A stretch of DNA of 38,345 nt from Kitasatospora sp. MBT63. GTDB taxonomy: Bacteria; Actinomycetota; Actinomycetes; Streptomycetales; Streptomycetaceae. The position numbers were made by a program, and so were the translations under genes. Under the pieces are notes generated by a model. The model was not told where the DNA came from. It searched no databases and worked only from the letters and a program-made list of their open reading frames with translations. Location: assembly GCF_000710465.2 (NCBI RefSeq), contig NZ_JAIZ01000676.1, positions 28,552 to 66,896 on the forward strand, given 5' to 3'. Below, piece by piece: positions 24,222 through 32,709 of the stretch; the stretch's first letter is position 1; each line of letters starts with the position of its first letter.

Positions 24222-24821
24222 ATGACCGTGATCTCCCCGGGGTTCCGGGGCCGCCCGCGCACCTCGGGCCACCGGCTGCCGCCGGGCCAGTACGAGACCC
24301 GTGACTTCCCGGTGCTGTCCGCCGGTCCGACGCCGAGGGTCGCCCGCGAGGACTGGGAGTTCACCGTCACCACGGAGACCGGCGACCGGTACCGCTGGAC
24401 CTGGGGCGATCTGCTGTCCCTGCCGGCCGAGCGCTTCACCGTGGACCTGCACTGCGTGACGCGCTGGTCCAAGTTCGGGACCTCCTGGGAGGGCGTCTCC
24501 CTGGACGTCCTGCTGGGCACGGTCCAGAGCGCCTCGGACTACGCCCTGGTCAGCGCCTACGGGGGCTACACCACCAACCTGCCGCTCGCCGACCTGCTGA
24601 ACGGCCAGGCCTGGATCGCCCACCGCTACGAGGGCGCCGACCTGCCGGCCGAGCACGGCGGCCCGGCCCGGCTGCTCGTCCCGCACCTGTACCTGTGGAA
24701 GTCAGCGAAGTGGGTGCGCGGCATCGAGCTGACGGCGCGCAGCGAGCCGGGGTTCTGGGAGAGCGTCGGCTACCACGACTACGGAGACCCATGGCGCGAG
24801 CAGCGGTACCAGGGCGACTAG
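24222..24821 (+). CDS. Sulfite-oxidase-fold molybdopterin oxidoreductase
   Basis: 199 residues covering a single molybdopterin-binding domain of the sulfite oxidase/YedY type. LHCVTRWSKFGTSWEGVSL contains the molybdenum-ligand Cys78; GGYTTNLPLADLL, PARLLVPHLYLWKSAKWVRGIEL and GFWESVGYHDYGDPW are family segments. ATG 24222 has AGGAAGG 9-15 bases upstream. No Tat signal is present, so it probably works in the cytoplasm. The next gene overlaps its end by 31 bp and encodes a flavin reductase, the expected electron partner. Substrate unknown. Confidence 0.9.
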   Translation: MTVISPGFRGRPRTSGHRLPPGQYETRDFPVLSAGPTPRVAREDWEFTVTTETGDRYRWTWGDLLSLPAERFTVDLHCVTRWSKFGTSWEGVSLDVLLGTVQSASDYALVSAYGGYTTNLPLADLLNGQAWIAHRYEGADLPAEHGGPARLLVPHLYLWKSAKWVRGIELTARSEPGFWESVGYHDYGDPWREQRYQGD

Positions 24822-25546
24822 GCGAACGCCTGCGCTGGCGGGTCGCCACGGTGCTCGAACGGCGCCGCGAGACCGCGGCGGCGGTCTCGATCGCCCTGGA
24901 CGTACCCGGCTGGCCAGGCCACCTCGCCGGGCAGCACGTCGACGTCCGGCTGACCGCCGAGGACGGCTACAGCACCCAGCGCAGTTACTCGCTCACCTCC
25001 GCCGCGGACGGCTCACGGATCGAGCTGACCGTGCAGAGCGTCGCCGACGGCGAGGTCTCCCCCTACCTGGCCGGGCAGGTGGCGGTCGGCGATCTGCTGG
25101 AGCTGCGCGGGCCGGTCGGCGGCTGGTTCGTGTGGCGCCCGGAGCAGGACACCCCGGTCCTGCTGGTGGCCGGCGGCTCGGGCGTCGCCCCGCTGATGGC
25201 GATGATCCGCGCCCGGCGGGCGGCGGGCGGCCGCAGCCCGTTCCGGCTGATCTACTCGGTGCGCACCCCCGAGGACCGCTGGTACCTGGGCGAACTGCGC
25301 CGCGGCGACCCGGGGTTGGACACCACGTTCCTGTACACCCGGTCCGCCCCCGACGGCTGGCCCCGGCCGCCCGGCCGGATCGGCGCCGCCGACCTGCGGA
25401 CCTGGGGCTGGCCGCCCGACTTCTTCCCCGAGTGCTACGTCTGCGGCCCGACCGGCTTCGTCGAGAGCGTCGCGGACCAGCTGGTCACGCTGGGCCACGA
25501 CGCGGCCCGGATCCGCACCGAACGCTTCGGACCCACCGGAGGCTGA
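24791..25546 (+). CDS. Ferredoxin-reductase-type FAD/NAD(P)H oxidoreductase
   Basis: 251 residues. The FAD barrel shows RSYSLTSA, then VADGEVSPYL; the NAD(P) domain shows LLVAGGSGVAPLMAM and ends in CYVCGPTGFVESV. No iron-sulfur domain is attached. It should transfer electrons between NAD(P)H and a partner, most simply the molybdenum protein encoded by the overlapping upstream gene. ATG 24791 lies inside the upstream gene (31-bp overlap) with GGAG four bases away. Confidence 0.9.
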   Translation: MARAAVPGRLGERLRWRVATVLERRRETAAAVSIALDVPGWPGHLAGQHVDVRLTAEDGYSTQRSYSLTSAADGSRIELTVQSVADGEVSPYLAGQVAVGDLLELRGPVGGWFVWRPEQDTPVLLVAGGSGVAPLMAMIRARRAAGGRSPFRLIYSVRTPEDRWYLGELRRGDPGLDTTFLYTRSAPDGWPRPPGRIGAADLRTWGWPPDFFPECYVCGPTGFVESVADQLVTLGHDAARIRTERFGPTGG

Positions 25547-25547
25547 C

Positions 25548-25829
25548 ATGACCACCGACGCCGGCGCCCCCTCGTACCAGGACGGAAACGCCCTCGCGGG
25601 CCCGCTCTCGGAGCTGTTCACGGTCGACCTCACCACGGCCCTGACCCGCTGCACGGGCTGCGGTGCGGCGGGACCGCTGGCGGGGCTGCGGGTCTACGCG
25701 CACGCGCCGGGACTGGTCGGCCGGTGTCCCGGCTGCGGACAGGTGGTCCTGCGGCTGGTCCGCGGACCGCGGGCGGCCTGGCTGGACCTGCGCGGCACGG
25801 TCGCGCTGCGGATCCCGCTGGGCAGCTGA
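25548..25829 (+). CDS. DUF6510-type zinc-ribbon protein
   Basis: 93 residues. Two CxxC pairs (CTGCGAAG and CPGCGQVV) about 27 residues apart make a small zinc or iron site. The ATG follows the reductase stop by one base, so the three genes form an operon. This family is regularly found beside a molybdopterin oxidoreductase and a flavin reductase, which suggests a third subunit or assembly factor. Function not established. Confidence 0.82.
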   Translation: MTTDAGAPSYQDGNALAGPLSELFTVDLTTALTRCTGCGAAGPLAGLRVYAHAPGLVGRCPGCGQVVLRLVRGPRAAWLDLRGTVALRIPLGS

Positions 25830-25893
25830 CCAGCACCGGCCCTCGCGGACGGCTGGCCGGCGCGCGAGCGGCGCGAGCGAGCGGCGGGTGGCC

Positions 25894-26370
25894 TCAGGAG
25901 GGCTGTTCGACCATCTGCGCGGTGTAGAGCGGTTCGCCGAGCGAGGCGAGCAGTTGGAGCTGGGTGTCGAGGTAGTCGATGTGCTCCTCCTCGTCGGCGA
26001 GGATCGACTCGAAGAGGTTGGCCGAGGTGACGTCGTTCTTGGCCCGCATCACCACGATGCCGCGGCGCAGCCTGTCGATCGCCTCGGCCTCCACGACGCG
26101 GTCGGCCTCCAGCATCTCCTTGACGCTCTGACCGATGGTGAGGTGGAACAGCCGCTGGTAGTTGGGCAGTCCGTCGAGGAGCAGGATCCGGTCGGTGAGG
26201 ATCTCGGCGTGCCGCATCTCGTCGAAGGACTCGGCCCTGGTGTGGGCGGCCAGCTTCGGCCAGCCGTAGTGCTCCTGCATCTTGGCGTGCAGGAAGTACT
26301 GGTTGATGGCGGTGAGTTCGGCGGTGAGCTGCTCGTTGAGGAATTCGATGACCTCGGCGTCGCCCTGCAC
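25894..26370 (-). CDS. bfr: Bacterioferritin
   Basis: 158 residues, the usual length. It is a heme-binding ferritin that oxidises Fe2+ and stores iron in a 24-subunit shell. Ferroxidase ligands are all present at standard numbering: Glu18, Glu51, His54, Glu94, Glu127 and His130. The heme ligand Met52 is in FDEMRH. GTG 26370 gives the canonical VQGDAEVIEFLNEQL start and has GGAGAG upstream; the longer frame adds 32 non-homologous residues. The remains of an iron permease lie directly upstream on the same strand. An IdeR/Fur-type operator was not recognised. Confidence 0.96.
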   Translation of the reverse strand: MQGDAEVIEFLNEQLTAELTAINQYFLHAKMQEHYGWPKLAAHTRAESFDEMRHAEILTDRILLLDGLPNYQRLFHLTIGQSVKEMLEADRVVEAEAIDRLRRGIVVMRAKNDVTSANLFESILADEEEHIDYLDTQLQLLASLGEPLYTAQMVEQPS

Positions 26371-26519
26371 GGTGGCTCTCCGTTCCGGTGGCTCGGGGCC
26401 GGGCGCGGCACGGCACCGGTCCGGCGGACCCTTCGCATTCCAGCCCACCCGGCGGGGCGCTGCCACCGCAGCGGGCGGCGGCGCTCCAGTGCTCGCGGTG
26501 GTCGGCGCCGCCGGTGACC

Positions 26520-27155
26520 CCCGCCGGCCGGGCGGGCCGCGGGCGCCGCAGGAACAGAACCAGCTCGGGGACCAGGTAGGCCACCCGGACGGCGAGTTGC
26601 AGAACGGTCGGGTCAGGCTGGAAGGTGAACACGCCGTTCAGCGGGGTGCCGTGCCAGCTGCCCTTGGGGATGGTGCCGGAGACGCCGAAGGCGAGGTTGT
26701 CCAGGCCACCCAGCCGGCCGGTCTCCTGGAGGTCGTGGACGCCGTAGGCGAGGACGCCGGCCGCGACGACGATCAGCAGGGCCCCGGTCCAGGTGAAGGA
26801 CTTGGCGACGTCGATGCGCAGGGCGCCGCGGTAGCACAGCCAGCCGAGCAGGACGGCGGTGACCAGGCCGAGGGCGGCCCCGGCCAGCGGCGGCTGCCCA
26901 TGGGTGGCCTGGACGGCGGTCCGGATGAGCAGGGCGGTCTCCAGTCCCTCGCGGCCCGCGGCGAGGAAGGTGGTGACGGCGAGGACCAGGGTGCCGAGCG
27001 CGGCGGCGGAGTCGCCCTTGCCCTGGAGGTCGGACTTGAGGTGGCGGGCGGTGCGGCGCATCCAGAACACCGTCCAGGTCACCAGGGCCACCGCGATGAT
27101 CGACAGGGTGCCGCCGAGCGCCTCCTGCGCCTCGGAGCTGAGTTGGCTGGACCCG
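26520..27155 (-). pseudogene. FTR1/EfeU-type iron permease, truncated at both ends
   Basis: The minus strand encodes the middle and end of an FTR1-family ferrous/ferric iron permease: GSSQLSSEAQEALGGTLSIIAVALVTW, then TARHLKSDLQGK, then the second iron motif AAGREGLETALL, then helices to PELVLFLRRPRPA. The first helices with the first REGLE motif are missing: upstream of residue GSS the frame is unrelated. At the C-terminus the expected stop is lost and the frame runs on into the bacterioferritin gene. An EfeU protein needs both REGLE motifs, so this is probably inactive. The break point at about 27155 abuts an MFS fragment on the other strand. Confidence 0.8.
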
Positions 27156-27187
27156 TACTTCAGCCGACGGCGGTCTCCGCCACTGTC

Positions 27188-27493
27188 CTCGGTGGGCGCG
27201 TCGGTGGGCGCGGTGGCGGCGGTGCCGCTCGGCCCGTGGGTGGAGTACCGCCGCAAGCGGCCGGTGCTGATCGCGACCGACCTGGTGTGGTTCGGCGCAC
27301 TCACCTTCCTGTAGCTCCTGCTGGTCTCGGTGGTCGTCACGGCGGCCGACATCACCTTCCGCGCCGCCTTCGGCTCCTATCTGAAGACACTCGCGCCGCC
27401 CGACGCCCTCCTCGCCGCGGGCGCCCGGTTCGAGTCGACGGCTTGGACGACCACGATCATCGGACCGCCGCTGGACGGCAGTGCGATCGGCCC
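27188..27493 (+). pseudogene. MFS transporter fragment with internal stop
   Basis: The plus strand encodes SVGASVGAVAAVPLGPWVEYRRKRPVLI and, after an in-frame TAG at 27312-27314, LLLVSVVVTAADITFRAAFGSYLKTLAP to GPPLDGSAIG. These match the loop 2-3 and following helices of a common Streptomyces MFS subfamily. The TAG replaces a residue that is often Gln in relatives (CAG to TAG), and about 15 residues of a helix are missing just before it. N- and C-terminal parts of the transporter are absent. It is a decayed fragment joined to the truncated iron permease. Confidence 0.7.
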
Positions 27494-27764
27494 CGCAGCC
27501 CGAGCCCGTCCCGGCCCGCGCCTGACGCGCCACCGCGGCCGTCCCGCGTCGGGTGGCGGTGCCCGGCGCGCGCGGTACCGCCCGGGCGCTCAGCATGGAC
27601 GATCCGCATCACCGCCGCCACACCACCTCCCGCTGACCTGACGTCAGTCCGGTACCGGACACTGGCGCTGCCCACCACCGCGCCCCCGCGTCCAGCGATG
27701 GCAATCTCCGCCCACACCGTCGGGACAACAGTCGGATCACCGGCGTCTTGGCTAGACTCCGGCG

Positions 27765-28640
27765 TTGAGGAGGTTTGAGAGTGGTGGCTCATTGATCGGT
27801 ACACAGATCGCCGGCTATCAGGTCGAACGCGAGATCGGGCGCGGAGGGTCGGCCGTGGTGTATCAGGCGAGAGATCTACGACTGAACCGCACGGTGGCAT
27901 TGAAACTGCTTGCGCCTCAGCTGGCGCAGAATGACGATTTTCGTCGACGGTTCATCCATGAGTCGCGCGTGGCTGCCGCCATCGACCATCCGCATATCGT
28001 GCCGATCTTTGCAGCAGGCGAAGCCGACGGTCTCCTGTACATCGCCATGCGCTATGTCGACGGGCTGGATCTGGGGGCCCTGGTCGACCGCGACGGCCCG
28101 CTCCCCGTCATGGCAGCGGTGCGCATCGCTACCCAGATGGCGTCGGCACTGGATGCGGCGCACGAGCATGGGCTCGTCCACGGGGACGTCAAGCCCGGAA
28201 ACATCCTGGTCGCCAGGAGCAACAGCATCGAAGATCCCTACTATGCGTACCTCACGGACTTCGGCACGGCGGAATCGCCGGGCGGCCCAATTGCGGCTGG
28301 CGCATTCGTGGGCACCGTCGAGTACGTCGCGCCCGAGCAGATCACCGGCGACCCCACAGGCGAGAGGGCGGATCTGTACAGCTTGGCGTGCGTTGTCCAC
28401 GAAATCCTGGCCGGTGAGTCACCTTTCCGGCGCGACGACTCCTTGGCCGAGTTGTGGGCACACCTGTACGATCCCCCGCCGGACCTGTCCCTGCAGTGCC
28501 CAGGGCTCGCGCCGGCTGTCGACGGCGTGATGGCGAAAGCATTGGCGAAGCCTCCTGAGCATCGCTACGGATCGTGTGGGGAGTTCGCGGCCGAGTTGCT
28601 TGCCGCGGCATGCATCTCGGAGACCGACTCCCCTGCGTAA
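27765..28640 (+). CDS. Soluble Ser/Thr protein kinase
   Basis: 291 residues consisting of one Hanks-type kinase domain. The glycine loop GRGGSAVVY (25-33), Lys47 in VALKLL, the catalytic loop HGDVKPGN (Asp141), DFG (165-167) and APE (189-191) are present, so it should be active. The HRD arginine is Gly140, so activation need not depend on loop phosphorylation. There is no PASTA or membrane segment. The start is uncertain: TTG 27765 lacks a ribosome site, while GAGGAGG at 27767-27773 is followed by a 4-codon frame (GTG 27781) whose TGA overlaps a TTG at 27792, an alternative start. It precedes a 12-residue-repeat membrane protein by 123 bp. Less GC-rich than its neighbours. Confidence 0.88.
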   Translation: MRRFESGGSLIGTQIAGYQVEREIGRGGSAVVYQARDLRLNRTVALKLLAPQLAQNDDFRRRFIHESRVAAAIDHPHIVPIFAAGEADGLLYIAMRYVDGLDLGALVDRDGPLPVMAAVRIATQMASALDAAHEHGLVHGDVKPGNILVARSNSIEDPYYAYLTDFGTAESPGGPIAAGAFVGTVEYVAPEQITGDPTGERADLYSLACVVHEILAGESPFRRDDSLAELWAHLYDPPPDLSLQCPGLAPAVDGVMAKALAKPPEHRYGSCGEFAAELLAAACISETDSPA

Positions 28641-28763
28641 GGAGAGGCGAGCAGTTCGAGCAGTCGGCACGCAAGGCGTCATGATGCGCCGTCCGGGCGA
28701 CATGCGGGAGGGCTGAGAGGCCGCGGCGGTCTCCAAGATCTGATCATCGGGCATGCTGAACCG

Positions 28764-30143
28764 GTGACCCGTGGACGCTGGTGGCAACGCCGATCGCGGA
28801 ATCCAAGCGGTCGGTACGCACCGGATCTGTGGCCCGTGTGGATCGTGGCCGGCCTTGCCGTCACCGTGGTGTGCGTCGCCGGAATCGGGGCGTACTGGCT
28901 CGTGAGCCACCTCACGGAAGGCGCGGCCGACTCGTCGAACCCTGCAGACGCCATCAGGCTCACCCTCGCCATCCTGACGGTCATCGGCGCGGTGCTCACC
29001 GGCGTCTACGCCTACCGCAAGCAGCGAATCGCCGAGGGGGACGCCCACCGCGCGGACGCCACCCAGTTCGCCGAGCGCTACTCCACCGCGGCCGGCCAGC
29101 TCGGCCATGAAACACCAGCCGTACGCCTCGCCGGCGTCTACGCGATGACCCAGCTGGCCGACGACTGGGATGAACAACGCCAGGTCTGCATCGACGTTCT
29201 CTGCGCCTACCTGCGCATGCCCTATGAGTGGGATCCCGAGTCGGACAAGTACCGAAAGGGAGAACGGGAGGTCCGGCACACCATCATCCGAGTGATCCGC
29301 GACCACCTTCAAGGATCGCAGGAGCGGCGGTCGTGGTCGGGTTTCACTCTTGATTTCACGCGGGCGACCTTCGACGGAGGCGACTTCTCCGACAGCCACT
29401 TCCGCGGAAACGTCTCCTTCTCCGATACCGAGTTCATCGGCGACTCGTTCAGCTTCGACGGCGCGCGATTCAGCGACGGCGTGGTCGACTTCCGTGGCGC
29501 ACGCTTCGACATCGGTACGATCAGCTTCGACCGCGCTCGCTTCGACGGCGGCACCGTCGACTTCGGCCAGGCAAGGTTCAGCAGCGGCATCCTCGCCCTC
29601 CGCGGCGCCGTGTTCGATCCGTCCGGTATCGCCACGTTCCACCACGCGCAGTTCAGTGGCGGGACGGTCGACCTGGACGACGCCCAGCTCAACGGCGGCA
29701 CGGTCGACTTCAGGTACGCGCAGTTCTCCAACAGCACGGTCAACCTCAACCGTGCCGTGTGCGCCGACGGGTCACTCGCCTTCAACCGAGCGCACTTCAC
29801 AGGTGGTACGACCAGCTTCGACCATGCGCAGTTCAGCGGAGGCGCGGTTGCCCTCGACGATGCTGAGTTCACTGACAGCACGGTCAGCTTCTACGCGACA
29901 CGGTTCACCGGCGGAACCCTCACTTTCGACTACGGACAATTCACCGGCAGCACGGTCACCTTCCACCACGCACGGTTCGTCGGGGGCGGGGTCGCGCTGG
30001 GCCACGCCAGGTTCACCGGCGGCACGCTCTCGTTCGTTCGCGCCCAGGTGACCGAAGGTGTCCTCACCTGCGATGAAGCGCAGTTCAGCGATGTCAGCAT
30101 CCGATGGGGGCGCGTCCGGCCACCAGAGGGATGGACGGCGTGA
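28764..30143 (+). CDS. Membrane-anchored dodecapeptide-repeat beta-helix protein
   Basis: 459 residues. Two transmembrane helices (about 24-46 and 65-86) are followed by a conserved segment (AERYSTAAGQLGHETPAVRLAGVYAMTQLADDW, QVCIDVLCAYLR) seen in many streptomycete pentapeptide-repeat proteins. From about residue 195 to 450 the chain is a tandem array of about 17-20 units of 12 residues, consensus F-x-G-G-T-V-D-F-x-x-A-x, e.g. FSGGTVDLDDAQ, FTGGTLSFVRAQ. Period 12 rather than 5 suggests a beta-solenoid with one turn per one or two units. Both termini are probably inside the cell. GTG 28764 is the start, with a weak ribosome site. It follows the kinase and may be its partner. Confidence 0.82.
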   Translation: MTRGRWWQRRSRNPSGRYAPDLWPVWIVAGLAVTVVCVAGIGAYWLVSHLTEGAADSSNPADAIRLTLAILTVIGAVLTGVYAYRKQRIAEGDAHRADATQFAERYSTAAGQLGHETPAVRLAGVYAMTQLADDWDEQRQVCIDVLCAYLRMPYEWDPESDKYRKGEREVRHTIIRVIRDHLQGSQERRSWSGFTLDFTRATFDGGDFSDSHFRGNVSFSDTEFIGDSFSFDGARFSDGVVDFRGARFDIGTISFDRARFDGGTVDFGQARFSSGILALRGAVFDPSGIATFHHAQFSGGTVDLDDAQLNGGTVDFRYAQFSNSTVNLNRAVCADGSLAFNRAHFTGGTTSFDHAQFSGGAVALDDAEFTDSTVSFYATRFTGGTLTFDYGQFTGSTVTFHHARFVGGGVALGHARFTGGTLSFVRAQVTEGVLTCDEAQFSDVSIRWGRVRPPEGWTA

Positions 30144-30238
30144 CCGGCGGGGCCGCGCGGTGTGGCCGGGGCTGGATGACCACGAGCCCGCCCACGGGCG
30201 CGATCACACGGCCGACTCGGGCCTGGGATGTTCGCCGC

Positions 30239-30678
30239 TCACACCTGCATGGCCCGTAGCCGGCCAGCCTCTTGCTGGAGTGCGGTGACGCCGGGCCTGG
30301 GGGAGGCCTGCGGCCTCCAGCACGGTGGCGATCCGGTCGATGGTGCCCGGGACTCCCGCGTTGCGGACGGCCCGCTCGGCCGCGTTCTTCGTGATGGCGT
30401 TCCGGTTCTCCCGGCCGGTCACGAAATCCGCGATGCCCTGGGCCGCTCTGGACGAGGTACAGGATCGTCCGCAGCTCGATCCAGTACGCGTAGGACTCGC
30501 CCTGGAGTTGCGGTTCCACCGCGCCCAACACCGCGCGACCGAGTTCGTGCAGTGGAAGCATCGCGGACAAGAAGTTGACAGACGGGTCCTGCAGGCTGTC
30601 CATCCATGGCTGCTGCACCCGTACGAACACCACCGGCAGGAAGGATGTCCCAACCTCAAAGATCCGGTACTCCGGCAT
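30239..30678 (-). pseudogene. Unknown protein gene with two frameshifts
   Basis: From ATG 30678 the minus strand encodes MPEYRIFEVGTSFLPVVFV to SYAYWIELRTILYLVQ. It then continues in a second frame as RAAQGIADFVTGRENRNAIT to VLEAAGLPQAR, and in a third as GVTALQQEAGRLRAMQV to the TGA at 30239-30241. The shifts lie near 30440-30455 and 30285-30300. Joined, the product would be about 145 residues, helical and without membrane segments. I do not recognise the family. All three pieces have natural residue composition, unlike the antisense frames. A GTG at 30723 would add 15 Pro/Asp-rich residues. Confidence 0.6.
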
Positions 30679-30742
30679 CGGATCTGGCGGCGGAGCATCG
30701 GGGTTGTCGTCGCTGCGGGGCACTGCTGGCAGGATCTACGGT

Positions 30743-31033
30743 GTGGACACACGCGAATGGCCCGCCGATGCGCGCACGGGCACCCCGGTGGACGAGGTGC
30801 TCCGCTGCCTGCGGGAGCGGCTGCCCGCGCTGGGGGTCGAGCGCGGGGTGGACCGGGCGGGGGCCGACGGCGACAGCTTCTTCGTACGGCTGGCGAGCAA
30901 CCCCGAAGCGGTCGAGGTGGAGTGCGGGCCGGGCGGACGGCCGCCGTTCGTGGTGTCCGACGAGTACTCCTGGATCGACGCGCCGGACGCGGACGCGGCC
31001 GTGGCGGCGGTCCACCAACTCATCAGGGCCTGA
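30743..31033 (+). CDS. Hypothetical 96-residue protein
   Basis: GTG 30743 with AGGA nine bases upstream opens a 96-residue acidic protein (contains PVDEVLRCLRERLPALG, SFFVRLASNPEAVEVECG, FVVSDEYSWIDAPDADAAVAAVHQLI). It reads like an alpha/beta fold of small actinobacterial proteins, with a final helix after DAPDADAA. No membrane helix or metal motif is present. It is divergent from the frameshifted gene on the left, with which it shares 64 bp of upstream DNA. Function unknown. Confidence 0.65.
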   Translation: MDTREWPADARTGTPVDEVLRCLRERLPALGVERGVDRAGADGDSFFVRLASNPEAVEVECGPGGRPPFVVSDEYSWIDAPDADAAVAAVHQLIRA

Positions 31034-31098
31034 CGGACCGGCCGCCCGGGCGGGAGGGCGCCCACTGGCGCCACTCCGCGTCCGGGCGCGTCGGCCGG

Positions 31099-32670
31099 TC
31101 AGCTCGGCGACTGGGCGGCGTGCAACTCGACGACGTTCCGGTCCGGTTCGTACTCCTCGACGGCATGTCCGTCACCGGTCGCGGGGCGCTGGTGGCGCAG
31201 CAGGGCGGCGACGGTGAGCGCGGCGAGGGCCGCGGCCAGGGCCGCGCCGTACAGGGCCAGGTGCATGCCGTCGACGAAGGCGGTGCGGGCGTGGTCGGCG
31301 ACGGGGCCGCCGATGGTGCTCGCGGCCGCGAGGGAGGAACGGGCGGCGTCGGCCAGGTGCGGGGGCAGTGCGTCGGGCAGCTGCAGGTGGCTGCGGTAGG
31401 CGGCGCTGAGCATGCTGCCGAGCACCGCGATGCCGAGCGCGCCGCCGAGTTCGCGTGACAGGTCGTTCATGGCGGAGCCGATGTTCTGCAGCGAGCGGGG
31501 CAGCGAGTCGGTGATTGCGGTGGTGGCGGGCGTCATCGCGAGGCCCATGCCGGCGCCGAGCGGGACCAGTCCGGCGGCGATCAGCCAGTACGGGCTGTCG
31601 GCGTCGAGCCGGGCGAGTACGGCCATGGCGAGGGCGACGGCCAGCAGGCCCGCCACCCAGGGGCCGCCGAGGCCGAACCGGGCGGTCAGCCGCGGGGTGA
31701 GGCGAGCGGTCGGGACCATGGTCAGCGCCATCGGGAGCATCGCCACCGCGGCCATCAACGCGCTGTCGCCGCGCACCAGTTGGAGGTACTGCATCATCAC
31801 GAAGATGTAGCCGAAGAAGACGAAGAACTGGAGCATCACCGAGAGCGCACCGGCGGCGAACCGGCGGTTGCGGAACAGCCGCGGGTCCAGCAGCGGGTGG
31901 GGCCGGCGCAGCTCCCAGAGCACGAAGCCGGTGAGCACGGCGAGCCCCGCGGCGATGCCGCCGAGGGTGGCGGGGTCGGCCCAGCCCCGGGTGGGTGCCT
32001 CGATCACGGAGTACACCAGGGCGACCAGGCCGACCACGGCGAGCAGCGCGCCGGTCCTGTCCAGGCGCGGCCGGCCGGGCTCCGCCGACTCCGGGACGAA
32101 CAGCAGGGTGCCGACCAGGGCGGCCAGCGCGACGGCGAGGTTGAGCAGGAACACCGAGCGCCAGGACCACTGCTCCAGCAGCACGCCGGAGGCGAACAGG
32201 CCCACCAGGGCGCTGGCGCCCGCGACGGCGGCCCAGATGCTGACGGCGCGGGCCCGTTCGGCGCGCGGGAAGGTGGTGGTGATCGTGGACAGGGTGGCCG
32301 GCATGACCAGGGCGGCTCCGACGCCGAGCAGCCCGCGCAGGGCGATCAGCGCGCTCGGGTCGGTGGTGAGGGCGGCCAGTCCGGAGCCTCCGCCGAACAG
32401 GGCGAGTCCGACGAGCAGGGCCCTGCGGCGGCCGAACCGGTCGCCGAGGGCGGCCGCGGGCAGCAGGAGCGAGGCGAACACCAGGCTGTAGGCGTCGATG
32501 ATCCAGGAGAGCTGGGTCTGGCTCGCGTGGGTCTCCCGGGCCAGGTCGGGCAGGGCGACGTTGAGGGAGGCCATGGCGGCGACCACGGCGCCGAGGGCGA
32601 GGCAGGTGACGGCGAGGACGAGGCCGTGCCGGGCCTGCGGCGCAGGCGCGGAGGCTTGGACTGCTTGCAT
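31099..32670 (-). CDS. DHA2-family (EmrB/QacA) multidrug exporter
   Basis: 523-residue membrane protein with about 14 helices. Signatures: LNVALPDLARETHASQTQLSWIIDAYSL in the first helices, LGDRFGRRRALL (loop 2-3), LRGLLGVGAALVMPATLS (motif C-like), and a final helix ending LTVAALLRHQ. It would expel drugs or an endogenous metabolite in exchange for protons. ATG 32670 has GGAAGAAG upstream. A TetR regulator gene lies 266 bp upstream on the same strand, and a 14-bp palindrome sits 26 bp before the start codon, so repression by that regulator is likely. Confidence 0.92.
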   Translation of the reverse strand: MQAVQASAPAPQARHGLVLAVTCLALGAVVAAMASLNVALPDLARETHASQTQLSWIIDAYSLVFASLLLPAAALGDRFGRRRALLVGLALFGGGSGLAALTTDPSALIALRGLLGVGAALVMPATLSTITTTFPRAERARAVSIWAAVAGASALVGLFASGVLLEQWSWRSVFLLNLAVALAALVGTLLFVPESAEPGRPRLDRTGALLAVVGLVALVYSVIEAPTRGWADPATLGGIAAGLAVLTGFVLWELRRPHPLLDPRLFRNRRFAAGALSVMLQFFVFFGYIFVMMQYLQLVRGDSALMAAVAMLPMALTMVPTARLTPRLTARFGLGGPWVAGLLAVALAMAVLARLDADSPYWLIAAGLVPLGAGMGLAMTPATTAITDSLPRSLQNIGSAMNDLSRELGGALGIAVLGSMLSAAYRSHLQLPDALPPHLADAARSSLAAASTIGGPVADHARTAFVDGMHLALYGAALAAALAALTVAALLRHQRPATGDGHAVEEYEPDRNVVELHAAQSPS

Positions 32671-32695
32671 CGGATTCTTCTTCCTGGAGGCGGAT

Positions 32696-32709
32696 CCGGA
32701 CGGGTCCGG
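32696..32709. promoter_or_regulatory. Palindrome before the DHA2 exporter, possible TetR site
   Basis: CCGGAC-GG-GTCCGG: perfect 6-bp arms with a 2-bp spacer, 26 bp upstream of the exporter start codon. The position suits a repressor site, but short GC palindromes are common in this genome type. Confidence 0.25.

Noticed and set aside
25894..26466. Longer N-terminus for bacterioferritin
   Set aside because: GTG 26370 gives the canonical start and standard residue numbering with a ribosome site; the extra residues are unrelated.
29340..30110. CRISPR-like periodic DNA in the 36-bp repeat region
   Set aside because: The periodicity is coding (12 residues per unit) with diverged repeats and no spacers.
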